Below, piece by piece: positions 1 to 12,780 of a DNA stretch of 64,000 nucleotides. Position 1 is the first letter of the stretch. Every line of letters starts with the position of its first letter. Where the stretch lies: the NCBI GenBank assembly GCA_019925795.1, contig CM034312.1:78619528-78683527 (forward strand), written 5' to 3'. The notes below the pieces were generated by a model. It did not search any database. It was not told the origin of the DNA and was given only the letters and a program-made list of their open reading frames with translations. Origin of the DNA: Dendrobium chrysotoxum (lineage: Eukaryota > Streptophyta > Magnoliopsida > Asparagales > Orchidaceae). The position numbers were made by a program, and so were the translations under genes.

Positions 1-2995
1 TGATCACTTCCCTTAGTGATCTAGACTGGATTGGACCTGTTGATCCAGTCAATAGTTGACTTGGTCAACTAAGTTCAAGACTATTCAAACTCTCTTCTTT
101 TGGTCAAATCACTTTTTATAAGCAATCAAGTCCTTTTGAGCCTTAAATTCACTCAATTGCATATCTTGAATTCATTCAAACCTAGCTTAAGTCACATTAA
201 TGTGAATTTGACCAAGTCAACATTTTGGACTTAGTCAAACTTCCACATTTTGTTCACTTCAATGATCACTTTAATCAAAGTCAATCAAGCCTTGAAGCTC
301 TCAAATCATTTCAATATATTATTCAAACTCATTCAAACTCATGAGAAGTCAAATCAGCATGGATTTTGACTTTGTCAAACCTTTAACCATGGTTAAACAT
401 ACACATACACATGCTTGCTCATTCAAACTCCTAATGGATTGTTTCAAAATCCCTCCTAATCATTTCAAGAACACCTAGCCATCATTTTGCTGCCACCTCA
501 GCATACATTGACCCATTGACTGGTCAAACAGTCAATGAGTGGTCAAATGAGCTTCTCAAGAGTTAATTTGGCTTCAAATATTTAATCTTTTTTATTTGAA
601 ACCCTCACAGAAGCCCCATAGTACTCTAAAACCTTCTTAGGGTCACTCTTAACCCTTAGATCAAAATCCAATGGTTCCTAGTCATTCTAAGAGCTCATAT
701 GGGACAAAACACCCTTTCCACATCATATTGTACCATTGTCCTTTGAATCTCCTGCTCTCAACAACCTCCAGGATAGATGACAATCATCTGAGACTCCAGC
801 CAGCTGATCTTAGCCATTGAATCAATCTTAGGTCATTTGAATATGATAAATCATTCAATACTCTCATTCTAACCAATATACTCTCTCACTCAATCCCTCT
901 TCTCCAGAATTTTTTCAGCCCTCAAAATTTCTCAAGACCCTCCAGCAACTTCTATAGCCTTCCCAAGTTTTTCTCCACCAAAATCTAGCCTTCAAACCAT
1001 ATTTTAATAAAAAGAGAGAGAGTCTAGAGAGAGAATCAGGAGATTAAATTATAACTTCTAATCCAGCCAGAACCAGGTTTTGAGTTATTCTACAAAGTTG
1101 AAGAGGATCTTAGCAGCTTTCTAACAAGCTCAAGATCATCAAAATCCGTTCACAAGTTAGAAAGTTATTTGCGTTTTAATTTCTCTCAAATCTCAATGCA
1201 TGGAGATTTGAAACTCCATGAATTGAAAGATTAGGGTATCTAGATCCTACGTTTCAAATTTCACCAAATTTAGACGGTCGGATCGAAAGTTATGGTCATT
1301 TCAATTTTTAGTTCAAAATGAACTAAATTGCTCAGTTTCAAACAGAACCGTCCGATTGTGATACACACGCGATCAGACGGTCTAGAAAGCGTCAGACGGC
1401 ATGACTCGTCTGATGAAGCAAACAGCAGATCGGAAGCAAGACCGCGGGTGATGATGTGGCCAAATCTGGGCCGTCCGTTTAACCCGCGGTTAATTTAACG
1501 GTCAAAACCGACCGCAGACATGTTTAAGTAAACTTTGGATAGCTTGATACGTGTTACTATCGTGATTCTCTACGTGTCCTACAGCTCCGCCGAGCCGCCA
1601 CGTATGCCACGTGTTGCGCCTTGAACCTGCCACGTGGCCTGCTATCCGAATTTCCCTTAAATTGAATTAAAAATTAGATTAAATAGCCAGAACTTCTAAA
1701 ATTTACCAAAAATTCATTTGTTGTCCAAATTTGATGTTCTTGGGCTCGTTGGAATCGTCTCGAGCCCAAGTTTATTTTAAAATTTAATTTGAAATGATCT
1801 GAATCACAGTATGCAGAGTTATTAAGGTTTTAATGAAAATTGAATTTATTTAATAACTCCCAATCCAGTTATTTGATTCAGCTCAAATTTGGACAGGATA
1901 AATTAAGGTGTGAGACCCACATGCCATAAAAGTTTCAGCTCTATTTAATGGCTGGATTATGGTTAATAGAATTTTCAAAGTTGTAGATCAGATTTTGACC
2001 TAAAACTTTAAAAATTTATAACTCACACATCACTTAGAATTAGACTTGTATTTTTCTGTAGCATGTGTAATTTAGTGTAAGGGTTAGATACACTTGATTT
2101 CAAACCCATTGAAACACTAATGTCACCTAAGAAAAATAATTAAGGATAAGAGCTAGATAATTTAGAAAATTCCTAGGAAATTCTACACACACCCAATAGG
2201 GGTGAAACTTGAGAATATTAAATCTAGTGACATTTAATACCTTAGGTTTAAATTTCACCCAATTTGGAGCCCATTAGATCAATAAATTAATCAAGTCAAA
2301 ATTAACCTTTAAATTAAGCCCAGAAACTTTCAAAAATTTCAATAAATCAAAATTAAATCCAAAAAATACAAATAATACCTCTAACTGACCAGACTTTAAC
2401 CCTTAATCAATGAAAATTAAAACCACTGTAATTAGACATCAATGTTAAGAATAATTTAATTTTAAGTGAAATTAAATATTAAATTAAATTAATTAATTAA
2501 AAATATTTAAAAATTCTAAAAAATTCTTAAACACTTGATAATACTTTATTAGATCATTCTTGATCTTTGGAGGTGATTTCAAGAAGTTTGGTGTTCATTT
2601 AAACCCAAATCATTAAAACACCCTTAATTATATAATTAAATAATTCCAATAAATGAACAAACTTTAAAAATTCATAATTAATTCAAGAAAATTCTAAATC
2701 AGTCAAACTCAAAGGCATTTAACTTATATGAAAACTTAATATTTATTAAAAAATTTAAACTTCCAGAAATCATTCAAATTTGAAAAAGTTAACTTTTGGT
2801 CAAACATAAGTCAAATCTTCAAACCTTCATAACTAAATGTTGGAAAATTCAAATCCAACATGCTTACAGTCTAACTGATATCTCAAGGTCTAATATTTTA
2901 ATAAATGACTAATTTTTCAGAAATCACTCTTAATCAAAAAGTTAATTTTTGACCGCTTAATTAAATGATTAAAATAATCCAAAAAATTCCAAAAT
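1..2995 (+). repeat. Left arm of a long inverted repeat (IR1)
   Basis: This AT-rich arm has no convincing coding frame. Read as reverse complement it follows 4240-7228 almost base by base: the first bases, TGATCACTTCCCTTA, return reversed at the end of the other arm (7214-7228), and the two start regions differ at only a few positions over about 200 bases. A CACGTG-rich block near 1540-1640 returns at 5590-5690. The arm is already paired at base 1, so the inverted repeat may continue upstream of the window. Origin unknown; a foldback or rearranged noncoding retroelement is likely. Confidence 0.88.
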
Positions 2996-4239
2996 CTGAA
3001 AATTAATTTTAAATTCCAAAAAATGTTAAGTTAATATTTAATTCACTCAACCAACTCCTTAATGCACAATAACTATTCCAAAGATGAAATTTTTTCGATG
3101 GACTACTCCTGGCTGCAGGGCTACGTGTCCTAATAAGGCTTTGTTCCTCGAGCCTGGTGGCACAACGTCACGAATGGATTCAATGGAGTGTAGAACTTTA
3201 ATTCTAATTGATTAATAATTATTTAAATAAATTTAAAATCCTTAATTCAAATACATTAACTTGATTTTTAAGCTGGACTACTCTAGGCTGCGGGGCTACG
3301 TGTCCTAAGGAGATTTTGTTTCTCGAGCCTGGTGGCACAACGCCACGAACCGGTTAATGACAAACTTAAACAAATTAAATCTTAAAAATCAGCAACCAAT
3401 CAACTTTAATTAAAAATTAATTAACTTTCAAACTTTAATTAAATCAAATCACTTAATCATACCGGATATCACTGGGTAACTCAGACCTATGAGGCTATTA
3501 AATTAGCCCCAATAAAGATGAAATAAACTTTACAGCCTCGATGAGCAATAAAGACGATATCCGAAAAATAATTAAAATCAATCCTAAAATTAATTGTAAA
3601 TCTTTAAAATTTAAATTTTAACTAAATTCTTTCCTTAAGCCTTTTAACCAATTAAACATTCAAATAACTTGAACTAAATGTCTCACATAGGATAAATCAA
3701 AGCCACACAACCTACCTTGCACACTTTAGATGGTTTGCTAGGACAACCAACTTTAGTCTTAGGCTAGGCCGGTGTTTACTTTTCTGCTACTTGTGTATGC
3801 CGGGTTTTTCGTAATTTTCATTGCATGGTAGTTAGATTTAAGCAAATTGATTGATTATTTATTTAAATTTATGCATTCTGTGATGTGATTGATTGTGCAT
3901 TAGATCTACATTTAGGTTATGGACGCTTTGTACTAATTCAATCTTATGCAGGTGGTCATGCTCGTATAGGGCATTAAAATTAAAGGGGATAAATAATTAA
4001 GCTTTTAATTAACAATGTTTTTTGCAAGCGCTTTAGAATGCATGAGTCTCCCTTTAAATTAAAAGAGCATGGCCAAACGTGGCTGTGATTTGAACATTTT
4101 AATTTCAAAATATATAACTGCTTTGAATATCAAAATAGATGCTGATTATTAGGAAAACCCTTTTAAAAATTGAACATGCAGGGTTATCCTAATAATTTGA
4201 ATGATAGACCTTAAGATGATCAGTTAATTACTTTTTAGA
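2996..4239. repeat. Spacer of IR1
   Basis: This is the unpaired loop between the IR1 arms. It contains a 75-bp direct repeat (3100-3174 and 3275-3350, about 175 bp apart) that starts GGACTACTC, contains CTCGAGCCTGGTGGCACAAC and ends at CACGAA. Next comes a block at 3466-3780 with ACTGGGTAAC, GAGGCTATTAA and GCTAGGACAACCAACT. At 3950-3970 ATGCAGGTGGTCATGC looks like a splice acceptor context. The 3466-3970 block recurs in reverse orientation at about 9190-10110, so the spacer belongs to a dispersed family. No protein seen. Confidence 0.7.
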
Positions 4240-7228
4240 TTTTGGAATTTTTTGGATTATTTTAATCATTTAATTAAGGGTTCAACAATTAAATTTTATG
4301 ATTAAGAGTGGTTTCTGAAAAATTAGTATTTTATTAAAATATTAGACCTTAAGATGATCAATTAGACTGTAAGTATGCTGGATTTGGATTTTCCTATATT
4401 TAGTTATGAAGGTTTGAAGATTTGACTTAGGTTTGACCAAAAGTTAACTTTTTAAAATTTGAATGATTTCTGAAAGTTTAAGATTTTTAATAAATATTTG
4501 ATTTTCATATGAGTTAAATACCTTTGAGTTTGACTGATTTAGAATTTTTTTGAATTAGTTATGAATTTTTAAAGTTTGATCATTTATTAGAATTATTTAA
4601 TTATTTAATTAAGGGTGTTTTGATGATTTGAGTCCAAATGAACTGTAAACTTCTTGAAATCACCTCCAAATATTAGGAATGATCTAAGGGATTATCAAGT
4701 GTTTGAGAATTTTTTAGAAATTTTAAATATTTTTAATTAATTAATTTAATTAAATATTCAATTTCACTTAAAATTAAATTATTCTTAACATTGATGTCTA
4801 ATTACAGTGGTTTTAATTTTTGTTGATTAAGGGTTGAAGTCTAGTCAATTAGAGGCATTATTTGTATTTTTTGGATTTAATTTTGATTTATTAGAATTTT
4901 TTGAAGTTTCTGGGCTTAATTTAAAGGTAATTTTGACTTGATTAATTTTCTGACGTAATGGGCTCCAAATTGGGTGAAATTTGAACCTAAGGTATTAAAT
5001 GTCACTAGGTTTAATGTTCTTAAGTTTCACCCCTATTGGGTGTGTGTAGAATTTCCTAGGAATTTTCTAAGTTATCTAGCCCTAATCCTTAATTATTTTT
5101 CCTAGATGACACTAATATTTCAATGAGTTTGAAATCAAGTGTATCTAACCCTTACACTAAATTACACAAGCTATAGAAAAATACAAGCCTATTTTTAACT
5201 GTTGTGTGAGTTATAAATTTTCAAAATTTTGGGTTAAAATTTTACCCACAACTTTGAAAATTCTATTAATCATAATCCAACCATTAAACAGAGCTGAAAC
5301 TTTTATGACATGTGGGTATCACACCTTAATTTATCATATCCAAATTTGAGCTAAATCAAATCATTGGATTGGGAGTTATTAAATAAATTCAGTTTTCATT
5401 AAAACCTTAATAACTCTGCATACTGTGATTCAAATCATTCAAATTAAATTTTAAAATATACTTGGGCTCAAGGCGATTTCAACGAGCCTAAGAACATCAA
5501 ATTTGGACAGCAAATAAATTTTTGGTGAATTTTGGAAGTTCTGGCTATTTAATCTGATTTTTAATTCAATTTTAGGGAAATTCGGATAGCGGGCCACGTG
5601 GCAGGTTCAAGGCGCAACACGTGGTATACGCGGTGGCTCGGCGGCGTTGTAGGACACATGGAGAATCACGATAGTGACACGTGTCAAGCTATCTGAAGTT
5701 CACTTAAACATGCCAGCGGTCGGTTTCGACCGTTGGATCGACCGCCGGTTAAACTGACAGCCCAGATTTGGCCACGTCATCACTCGCGGACTCGCGGTCT
5801 TGCTTTCGATCCGCTGTTTGCTTCATCAGACGAGTCATGCCTTCCGACGCTTTCTGAACTGTCCGATCGCGTGTGTATAGCGATCGGATGGTTCTGCTTG
5901 AAACTTAGCAATTTAGTTCATTTTGAACTAAAAATTGAAATGGCCATAATTTTCGATCTGACCGTCCAAATTTGATGAAATTTGAATCTTAAGATCTAGA
6001 TATCCTAATCTTTCAATCCTTGGAGTTTCAAATCTCCATGCATTGAGATTTGAGAGAAATCAAAGTTTGATCACAGAAATTAAAATGCAAATAACTTTCT
6101 AACCTATGAACAGATTTTGACGATCTTGAGCTTATTGGAAAGCTGCTAAGATCCTCTTTAATTTTGTAGAATAATTCGAAACCTGGTTCTAGCTGGATTA
6201 GATGTTATGATTGAATCTTCTGATTCTCTCTCTAGACTCTCTCTTTATTAAAACATGGTTTGGAGGCTAGATTTTGGTTGGGAAAAGCTTGGGGAGGCTA
6301 TAGAAGTTGTTGGAAGGTCTTAAGGAGAAGTTTTGAGGGCTGAAAAAATTCTGGAGAAGAGGAATTGAATGAGAGAGTATATTGGTTAGAATGAGAGTAT
6401 TGAATGATTTATCATATTTAAACGACCTGAGATTGATTCAATGGCAAATATCAGCTGGTTGGAGTCTCAGATGATTGCCATGTGTCCCGGAGGTTGTTGG
6501 GAGCAGGAGATTCAAAGGACAATGGTACAATATGATGTGGAAAGGATGTTTTGTCCCATATGAGCTCTTAGAATGACTAGGAACCATTAGATTTTGATCT
6601 AAGGGTTAAGAGTGGCCCTAAGAAGGTTCTAGAGTACTGTGGGGCTTCTGTGAGGGTTTCAAATAAAAAGGATTAAATATTTGAAGCCAAATTAACCCTT
6701 GAGAAGCTCATTTGACCACCCATTGACTGTTTGACCAGTCAATGGATCAATGTATGTTGAGGTGGCAGCAAAATGATGGCTAGGTGTTCTTGAAATGATT
6801 AGGAGGGGTTTTGAAACAATCCATTAGGAGTTTGAATGAGCAAGCATGTGTATGTGTATGTTTGACTATGGTTAAAGGTTTAACTAAGTCAAAATCCATG
6901 CTAGTTTAACTTCTCATGAGTTTGAATAATGTATTGGGATGATTTGAGAGCTTGAAGGGCTTGATTGAATTTGATTAAAGTGATCATTGAAGTAAACAAA
7001 ATGTGAAAGTTTGACCAAGTCCAAAATGTTGACTTGATCAAATTCACATTAATATGATTTAAGCTAGGTTTGAATGAATTCAAGATATGCAATTGAGTGA
7101 ATTTAAGGCTAAAAAAGAGTTGATTGCTTATAAAAAGTGATTTGACAAAAAAAAGGAGTTTGAATAGTCTTGGACTTAGTTGACCAAGTCAACTATTGAC
7201 TGGGTCAATGAGTCCAATCCAGTCTAGA
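4240..7228 (-). repeat. Right arm of the long inverted repeat (IR1)
   Basis: Reverse complement of the left arm, ending at 7228 where GGGAAGTGATCA mirrors base 1. Matching positions add to about 7230 throughout (for example 2431-2440 with 4793-4802), so few large indels separate the arms. The 80-codon frame at 5733 lies in the GC-richer stretch of the arm; it has no family motif and I do not treat it as a gene. Confidence 0.88.
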
Positions 7229-8040
7229 TCAATAAGGGAAGTGATCAGAGGAGTTTGAATGGATTTAAAGTTGATTTGAAGCTTGATTGAATATGAAAAA
7301 GCTTAAGGATTAATTAGGTCAACCTAGGTTGATTTGGTCAACTAGGTTGACCTAGGACCTAGGTCAGGATTGAACAGATTTGAAATGACAAATGAAGTCT
7401 GGTGGAGGTTATTTCAGGGATTAGAGAAATCAATTCAGTCAAAATACCTGTTTGAACCCTTAATGGGTAATTGTTCGAAATAGGCATTCAAACTCCTAAG
7501 GGGTATTTTTGTCATTTTGACCCTTGGTCAACTGGGGGTCAAAATGGATCCACCAAAATATAGTTTAATGATCAACAGGTCAGGATTAAGGGTCTAGAAG
7601 TGATTAAAGGGTTTGGAGAAGGCTCCAAGGTCAGGATCTACTGGATGACAGGTCCAGTGGTATAGGCCGTAAATATTTGAAGTTTTTACAGCCTTTGGAT
7701 TTCAATTCAGTTTCTGGGGTTAGAGACCTCAGAATGGGCTCAAATTTGGAGGGTAGACTCTAGAAGCATACCTGGTCAGTATGCAAGTGACAGATCATGA
7801 ATCAGATGTCATTTTACTGGGATTTGAGGTGCTTGAAAAATCCTTAAAAATGGTCTTTAGGATAAGGCCTTTAAACCTTTGGATTTGAGTCTGCATTTCT
7901 GGGTTTGAATTGAGTTTTGGATTTGAATGTTTGAATTTGAATTATCCAAGTCAATAATAATCAATTGAATGATTTTTATTAATTGAATAAGATTAGAGCT
8001 TGATTAAAAGGCTGGATCAAGGTTTAAGCTAGAATGGAGG
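7229..8040. other. AT-rich flank, no gene
   Basis: Continuation beyond the right IR1 arm. Short palindromic words built on GTTGACCTAGG occur near 7320-7370. No open frame resembles a known protein. The mirrored continuation, if any, would lie upstream of the window. Confidence 0.5.
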
Positions 8041-8470
8041 TCTAGATTTGATTTAAAGCTTGAATTGATCTAAGATATGGATTAACTTAGAGCTAGATTG
8101 CTTTATGATCTAGATAGATTTAAGGTCTAAATAGATCTTAAAGTCTAGGTAGATCCTATGGTTTGAAATCTAGGAAAATCATAGAATCTAGATGTCTTAG
8201 GGTCTGGAGTCTAAAAGGATCCTATAGTCCAGATTTATACTAGGGTCTGGAGTCTGAAAGGGTCCTAGGGTTCAGATTTATCATAGGGTCTAGAGTGATC
8301 TAAGATCTGAACTGATCCTAGTGTCTAGATTGATCTCAAGCCTAGGGTAGATCCTAGGGTTTGAAATCTAGGAGAATCCTAGAGTCTAGAAGTCCTAGTG
8401 TCTGGGGTATAGAATGATCCTAGGATCTAGATTGATCCTAGGGTCAAGATTAGTCTGGAGTCTGGATTAG
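8040..8470. repeat. Degenerate minisatellite rich in GATCCTAGGGTCTAGA
   Basis: Loose repetition of the words GATCCTAGG, GGTCTGGAGT, GGTTTGAAATCTAGGA and TCTAGATTGATC over about 430 bp, with irregular spacing of 20 to 40 bp. One larger internal repeat is visible: the TAGATCCTA(G/T)GGTTTGAAATC phrase near 8152 returns near 8345. No coding frame. Confidence 0.6.
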
Positions 8471-8480
8471 GTCCTAATAA

Positions 8481-8498
8481 CCTCATACAAAAATGAGG
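8481..8498. repeat. Short stem CCTCAT-CAAAA-ATGAGG (left copy)
   Basis: Six-base stem flanked by GTCAACAA on its right. The same stem and right flank, with one change, return at 10811-10828. The two may mark the ends of, or direct repeats within, the same noncoding element family as the IR1 spacer. Confidence 0.4.
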
Positions 8499-8554
8499 TC
8501 AACAATGTCTAGGGTTTGCTTTTCCTTTTCTAGTCTTCTGCATTTATTCGTTGT

Positions 8555-8875
8555 TGTTTCGCCTCCTCCTCCTCCGACGTTGTTCCTATAGGAAGTCGGA
8601 TCGAAGTTATGAACAAGTCCACTGATCCAAGCTTTTTCACCTCCTCCTCCAACATTTCTATCGGATCAGAGTTCTGAATGAGAACGGGTCTAAGCTTCTT
8701 CGCCTCCTCCTCCGACGTTGTTCCTATTGCCTGTCGGATCGGAGTTCTGAACGAGTCCAAGCTTCTTCCCTGCCTTCTCCAACGTTTTTCCTGTCGGATC
8801 AGAGTTCTAAATAGGTCCAAGCTTCTTCGCTCTTCGCCTCCTCCACCGACATTGTGTCTGTCGCCTCAAACAGCC
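8555..8875. repeat. Tandem repeat, 4-5 units of about 65-85 bp
   Basis: Units share GCCTCCTCCTCCGACGTT, then TGTCGGATC(G/A)GAGTTCTGAA, then GTCCAAGCTTCTTC. Starts are near 8560, 8640, 8700, 8770 and 8838. The repeat leaves both strands partly open (8530-8820 minus, 8678-8956 plus), which explains these frames without a gene. Confidence 0.75.
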
Positions 8876-8884
8876 CCTGAGCGC

Positions 8885-9098
8885 AAATGTGGCTACCGGA
8901 ATCCGGGTTGGCAGGTCGGGTCAACCCAGCAACTTAGCGGGTCGGGTCCGGGTTGAAATTTTTGACCTTTTTTTTCTTTAGGCTTAAAGTCCAATTTTTT
9001 ATATTGAAATTTCTGACTTGTTTGCAAAATCAGGTCGGGTTAGGGTCAACCCGTTTGAATCCGAACCCGACCCGTTGACCCATTTTGACACCTTTATC
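8885..9098. mobile_element. MITE-like fragment of the CGGGTCGG family
   Basis: GGTCGGGTCAACCC and its reverse complement alternate over about 200 bp, and the right end reads TTTTGACACCTTTA, close to the TTGACACCCCTA end of the copies at 28336-28967 and 47183-47700. The left terminus is not recognisable, so this looks truncated at its left end. Confidence 0.55.
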
Positions 9099-9189
9099 CT
9101 AAGCAGTTTATGTAAAATTATCAGAAATTTCAAGCATTTATATATAATCAATTGCTCATTTTTGAGCCAACATATTTTAATTTTTAGGG

Positions 9190-10110
9190 GGCTTAGTAAT
9201 TAGAGCATATGCAGAAAACTTGTTAATGACATTTTAATTAGCTCCCTTTTATAACCCTGCATAAGCATGACCACCTGCAGAATATATATTAACATCTAGA
9301 TAATTCATAACTTAGGAAAATCTAGCGCTCATCACACATCATTTTGTAAACATCATAGTAGAAGCATCATAAATCACATCAAACTATAGCAACCAACATG
9401 CATAGAAATCTGTGTCAAATTCGCATCAAAGAGAAAAAATGTTTAGAAAAGAATAAAAGCTTAGCTTAAAATTAGAGTTGGTTGTCCTAACAAGCCATCT
9501 ATAGTATGTGTATCAGGCCGTGTGGTTTGGATATGTCCTAAATTTGGCATTATTTGAATTTTTCTAACATTTGAATTTAATTTTTTCAAGGTTGAGGGTT
9601 GTTTAATTTCAAGTTCAAGTTTTAATATTTTAATATTCATTTTAAGATGAATTTTAATTGTTAAAGTTGTTTAGTGTTCGAGTCCTTGGGCTCCTATATT
9701 TTAATTAGTCACTTAATTCTTAAGGCCTTGTAAATCCAATACACTATATCTTTCAAATGAAATTTAACAAAAGGTATGAAGGCTCCAATTTTTTTGTAGT
9801 TTATTATTAATTATTTAAGTTGAATGATAATTGTCTTTATTTACACCAAGGCCGTGAGGTTTATTTCACCATCATTGGGGCTAACTTAATAGTCTCGTAG
9901 GCCCGGGTTACCCAGTAATTACCTTTTGATTCATGTTTGATTTAGTTGGTTTTAAATTGATTCAATTAACTAATAATTTATTAATTACTTATTTGTCTTG
10001 AGTAACAATTACCTTTGTTTACACCAGGGTCATGAGATTTATTTTAACCTCTTTGGGCTAACTTAATAGTCTCGTAGGCACGAGTTACCGTGCAATTATC
10101 TTTCGATTTA
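9190..10110 (-). repeat. Second copy of the IR1 spacer block, reversed
   Basis: Read on the minus strand this matches 3466-3980. GGTTGTCCTAACAAGCC (9479-9495) mirrors the GGACAACCAACT region near 3740; GACCACCTGCA near 9270 mirrors TGCAGGTGGTC near 3950. A 75-80-bp unit (TTACACCA..GG.C.TGAG, then GGGCTAACTTAATAGTCTCGTAG) occurs twice, at about 9841 and 10019, where the IR1 spacer has one. No protein seen. Confidence 0.65.
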
Positions 10111-10810
10111 ATTAATCTTATTTGTTGTTTAATTTATTTTAACTTGTGATTATTGTTTTTAACTGATTCATTACTGATTTTCAAGTTCGTTGAATTGATT
10201 TATTCTTGAATTTTGAATGTTTGATTAAGTTAAGTGGATTTCTAATTAATACCCTTAGGTTTGTTTGACTTGAGATTGACTTTTTAATTTGTTTCAGATT
10301 TTGAAAGTTTCATATTTTTTATAAATACTAATTAATACCCTTAGACCACTTTCTTGGGTTGCTTGTGAAGCCTCCAAAAGGAGTTTAGGTAGGTCAGAAG
10401 GGCTGATGTGGAAGAGGTTTGGGAGTTTTTTTGCTCAAGTTGACCAAATTTGACCATAGGAGGGCATTTTGATAATTTTGGCCATGTTGACTAGTCAACA
10501 TGGTCAAGCCACCTATGAGGGGCTGTTGGGAGCTCCTAAGGGCCATTTGCATGGGTTTAGGTGGACTTGACTGCATGGATGTGGAGTTTGAATTTGGGTA
10601 GAGTGTATGTGAGATATTTAAATAATTTTGGTGAGTTGAGTGAGTCAACTCACCATGAATTATTTTACATTGGATTTGAGTTCACTCAAGACATGAAATG
10701 GAGTGCATTTGGGGGATTTGAGTTTTGGTTTGATTGCAAGAAAGGGTTTGGCTTTGGATCATGAATTTTAGATTTTGATAATTTTTTGGATTTTGAGATG
10801 ATGTAGTCAA

Positions 10811-10828
10811 CCTCATTCAAAAATGAGG
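10811..10828. repeat. Short stem CCTCAT-CAAAA-ATGAGG (right copy)
   Basis: Direct repeat of the stem at 8481-8498 with the same right flank (CAACAA). The 2.3-kb interval between them contains the reversed spacer block, so the pair may delimit one element. Retroelement LTR ends are possible but I could not trace LTR-length homology. Confidence 0.4.
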
Positions 10829-10829
10829 A

Positions 10830-11690
10830 CAACAAGGACAAAGAAGAAATAAATGAAAGGACTTAATTCTCGTAAGCGTAGGCGATCATGTAATATCGCC
10901 TAGCTTTATTATGCTCCTACATCTCTCCCACAAACTCTCACCCGCACCTATCTGGTAGGAGTCTAGCAACAAGCCAAACCATTTTAAACCAGTTCATTCA
11001 AAGCGGACCAAAGTTTTTTTCTTTTCTTTTTTTTTGAGTTATTACAATAATCGCCTATTTATGTAGGTAAACTAGGATTCAACACTAATTGATGCACGAC
11101 TGTTTTCACAGTAAATGACTTGAGTGATATAAAACTACTTACTATCCAATGGTAGCATGTTTCTATATCTTCATTTTCGTAGCTTCCTGTCACATTTATT
11201 CTTCTAATTTTCTTCTTACTTATGGTAGAAGAGCATGCATTCCTTTTTTGTTTCTTTTCCTTTTTTTTCTTGTAGGACAAGATGATTCTAGATGATGGTG
11301 AAGACTGAAAAGGTGATTTTAGCTTGAGGTTTTCTTATATGTATTTTCCAAACTTCTCCTAGTAGTTCTATCAATAACTTTGGTAACAAAATTTCTTTCT
11401 AAAACTTTTATGAGATATATACTGAGCATATCATTGTAAGGTATTAGCTTTGTTAAGGCGACGCTTAAGGCATCTGAATAAGCATTTGTGAATATCATTC
11501 ACAGTTTTAAAATTATGTTGGTACCTTCCATACAATATTTATGCTTCTATTTTTCACATGGAAGACAATGTGCCCGGACACTATGCCATAAAGAGTCAGT
11601 CAATGAACTCAAATGATTAAATGACCAAATTGATCCCTAGACTTTTTAGATGTGTCTATTTTAGTTTCAAATATTTATCGAGTCTAGTTT
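10830..11690. other. No recognisable gene
   Basis: AT-rich intergenic sequence. A GC-richer patch at 10870-10960 holds GTAGGCGAT and ATCGCCTA in inverted order. The 73-codon minus frame at 11059-11280 is lysine-rich low complexity with no family signature. Confidence 0.4.
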
Positions 11691-11975
11691 AGTCACTCGA
11701 CTCATCAAATATGAACAGTTTGATCCTATCATCCATTTTGTCATTTCTTTGGACAGAACTTGGTGGCGGAAAGATTTCCATGAGAGCATTATAGATTTTT
11801 AAGGGTCAATTCTATTAATTTGAACTAATATTAAATAATGAGATTGATTTAAAAAGTTTAAAATTTACCCCATTGAAAGATTTTCTCCAATAATTTTCAT
11901 TCAAGGAAATAGCAAAGTTGATGGTAGGACCAAATTGGTTCACATTTGAGGAGTTGAGGGAATGAACTCAAATTA
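11690..11975. mobile_element. Foldback/MITE-like inverted repeat
   Basis: 11693-11757 (CACTCGACTCATCAAAT, then GTTTGATCCTA) pairs imperfectly with 11900-11965 (ACCAAATTGGTTCACA, then GGAGTTGAGGGA) read in reverse. The loop is about 140 bp. Target duplications are not clear, so the exact ends are uncertain. Confidence 0.45.
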
Positions 11976-12539
11976 ATAGTTAGAGAAAAAGCAAGTTTTG
12001 TCAATCATAGGCAAGTTTTTTCAGAATTTAGATAGTGCCCCCCCTTCCCAGAATTTCTATGGCGCTGTGAAACACTAGCATTTCAATTTATGTGGCATTA
12101 TTATGGCTTGCTAAGCTAAAACCCATAGTGAATAGCATTCTTGTAAATGCAAGTGATGAACTGATAACAGTTTTACATCAGTAGAAGATCAATGTGATTT
12201 CATGCCTTAAAAAAGTTTAGATATGATGCCGTACTGACAGTTTCCTGCTAAGCTATGTAATAGGCTACGTGAAAATAGACAAAATAAGGTTTAAATAACA
12301 TAGGATGATAGCGCTTGCAGTTAAGAGTTGAGTCTTTCATGTAAATATACGTGGTCAAATTGGCTTGTTAGTTGTTGCAACCTCCATGAAGTCCTAATGT
12401 CTTTTAATAGATGTGAATATTTTCTATTTAATACTTGTAAGTGACATGCTACAGTTCAACCTAGTTGTGATGAAAAATGACCAAAGGTTGACTAAGTATA
12501 AATCAAGTTTAGATTTGCTACATTACATTAGAAGCTAAA

Positions 12540-12780
12540 TGTTGTGAAGGAAACCCAAAGATATGATAAAAAGTTATGAGCTGTTGTATGTTACTGAAGT
12601 TAACAATAGAATGAAATAAGGATGATAGGTGATATAGAGTTGAAAGATGAAATTGTTGAAGTGATTCATGTTAGTGATGTGATGATAACCTTTTAAGTTT
12701 ATTATTGATGGGGACATTATTTATATAATTAGGGCTAATGCTCCTCAAGGAGATTTAGAGGGAAGTTTTAAAATACAATG
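12540..12780 (+). pseudogene. Old RTE-type LINE, endonuclease fragment (left half)
   Basis: An interrupted plus-strand frame near 12695-12780 reads IIDGDIIYIIRANAPQGD, which parallels the endonuclease segment of the younger LINE just downstream (VVDAKIINIISAYAPQVG at about 13350-13404). The preceding sequence also has a diverged endonuclease look, with stops. This seems to be an older member of the RTE clade; the younger copy landed in it and its continuation resumes after 17503. Homology rests on one short motif and on order, so this is an inference. Confidence 0.5.

Noticed and set aside
5733..5975. 80-codon open frame in the right IR1 arm
   Set aside because: It lies in the GC-richer patch of the repeat, has no known domain, and the mirrored left arm does not preserve it as a protein.
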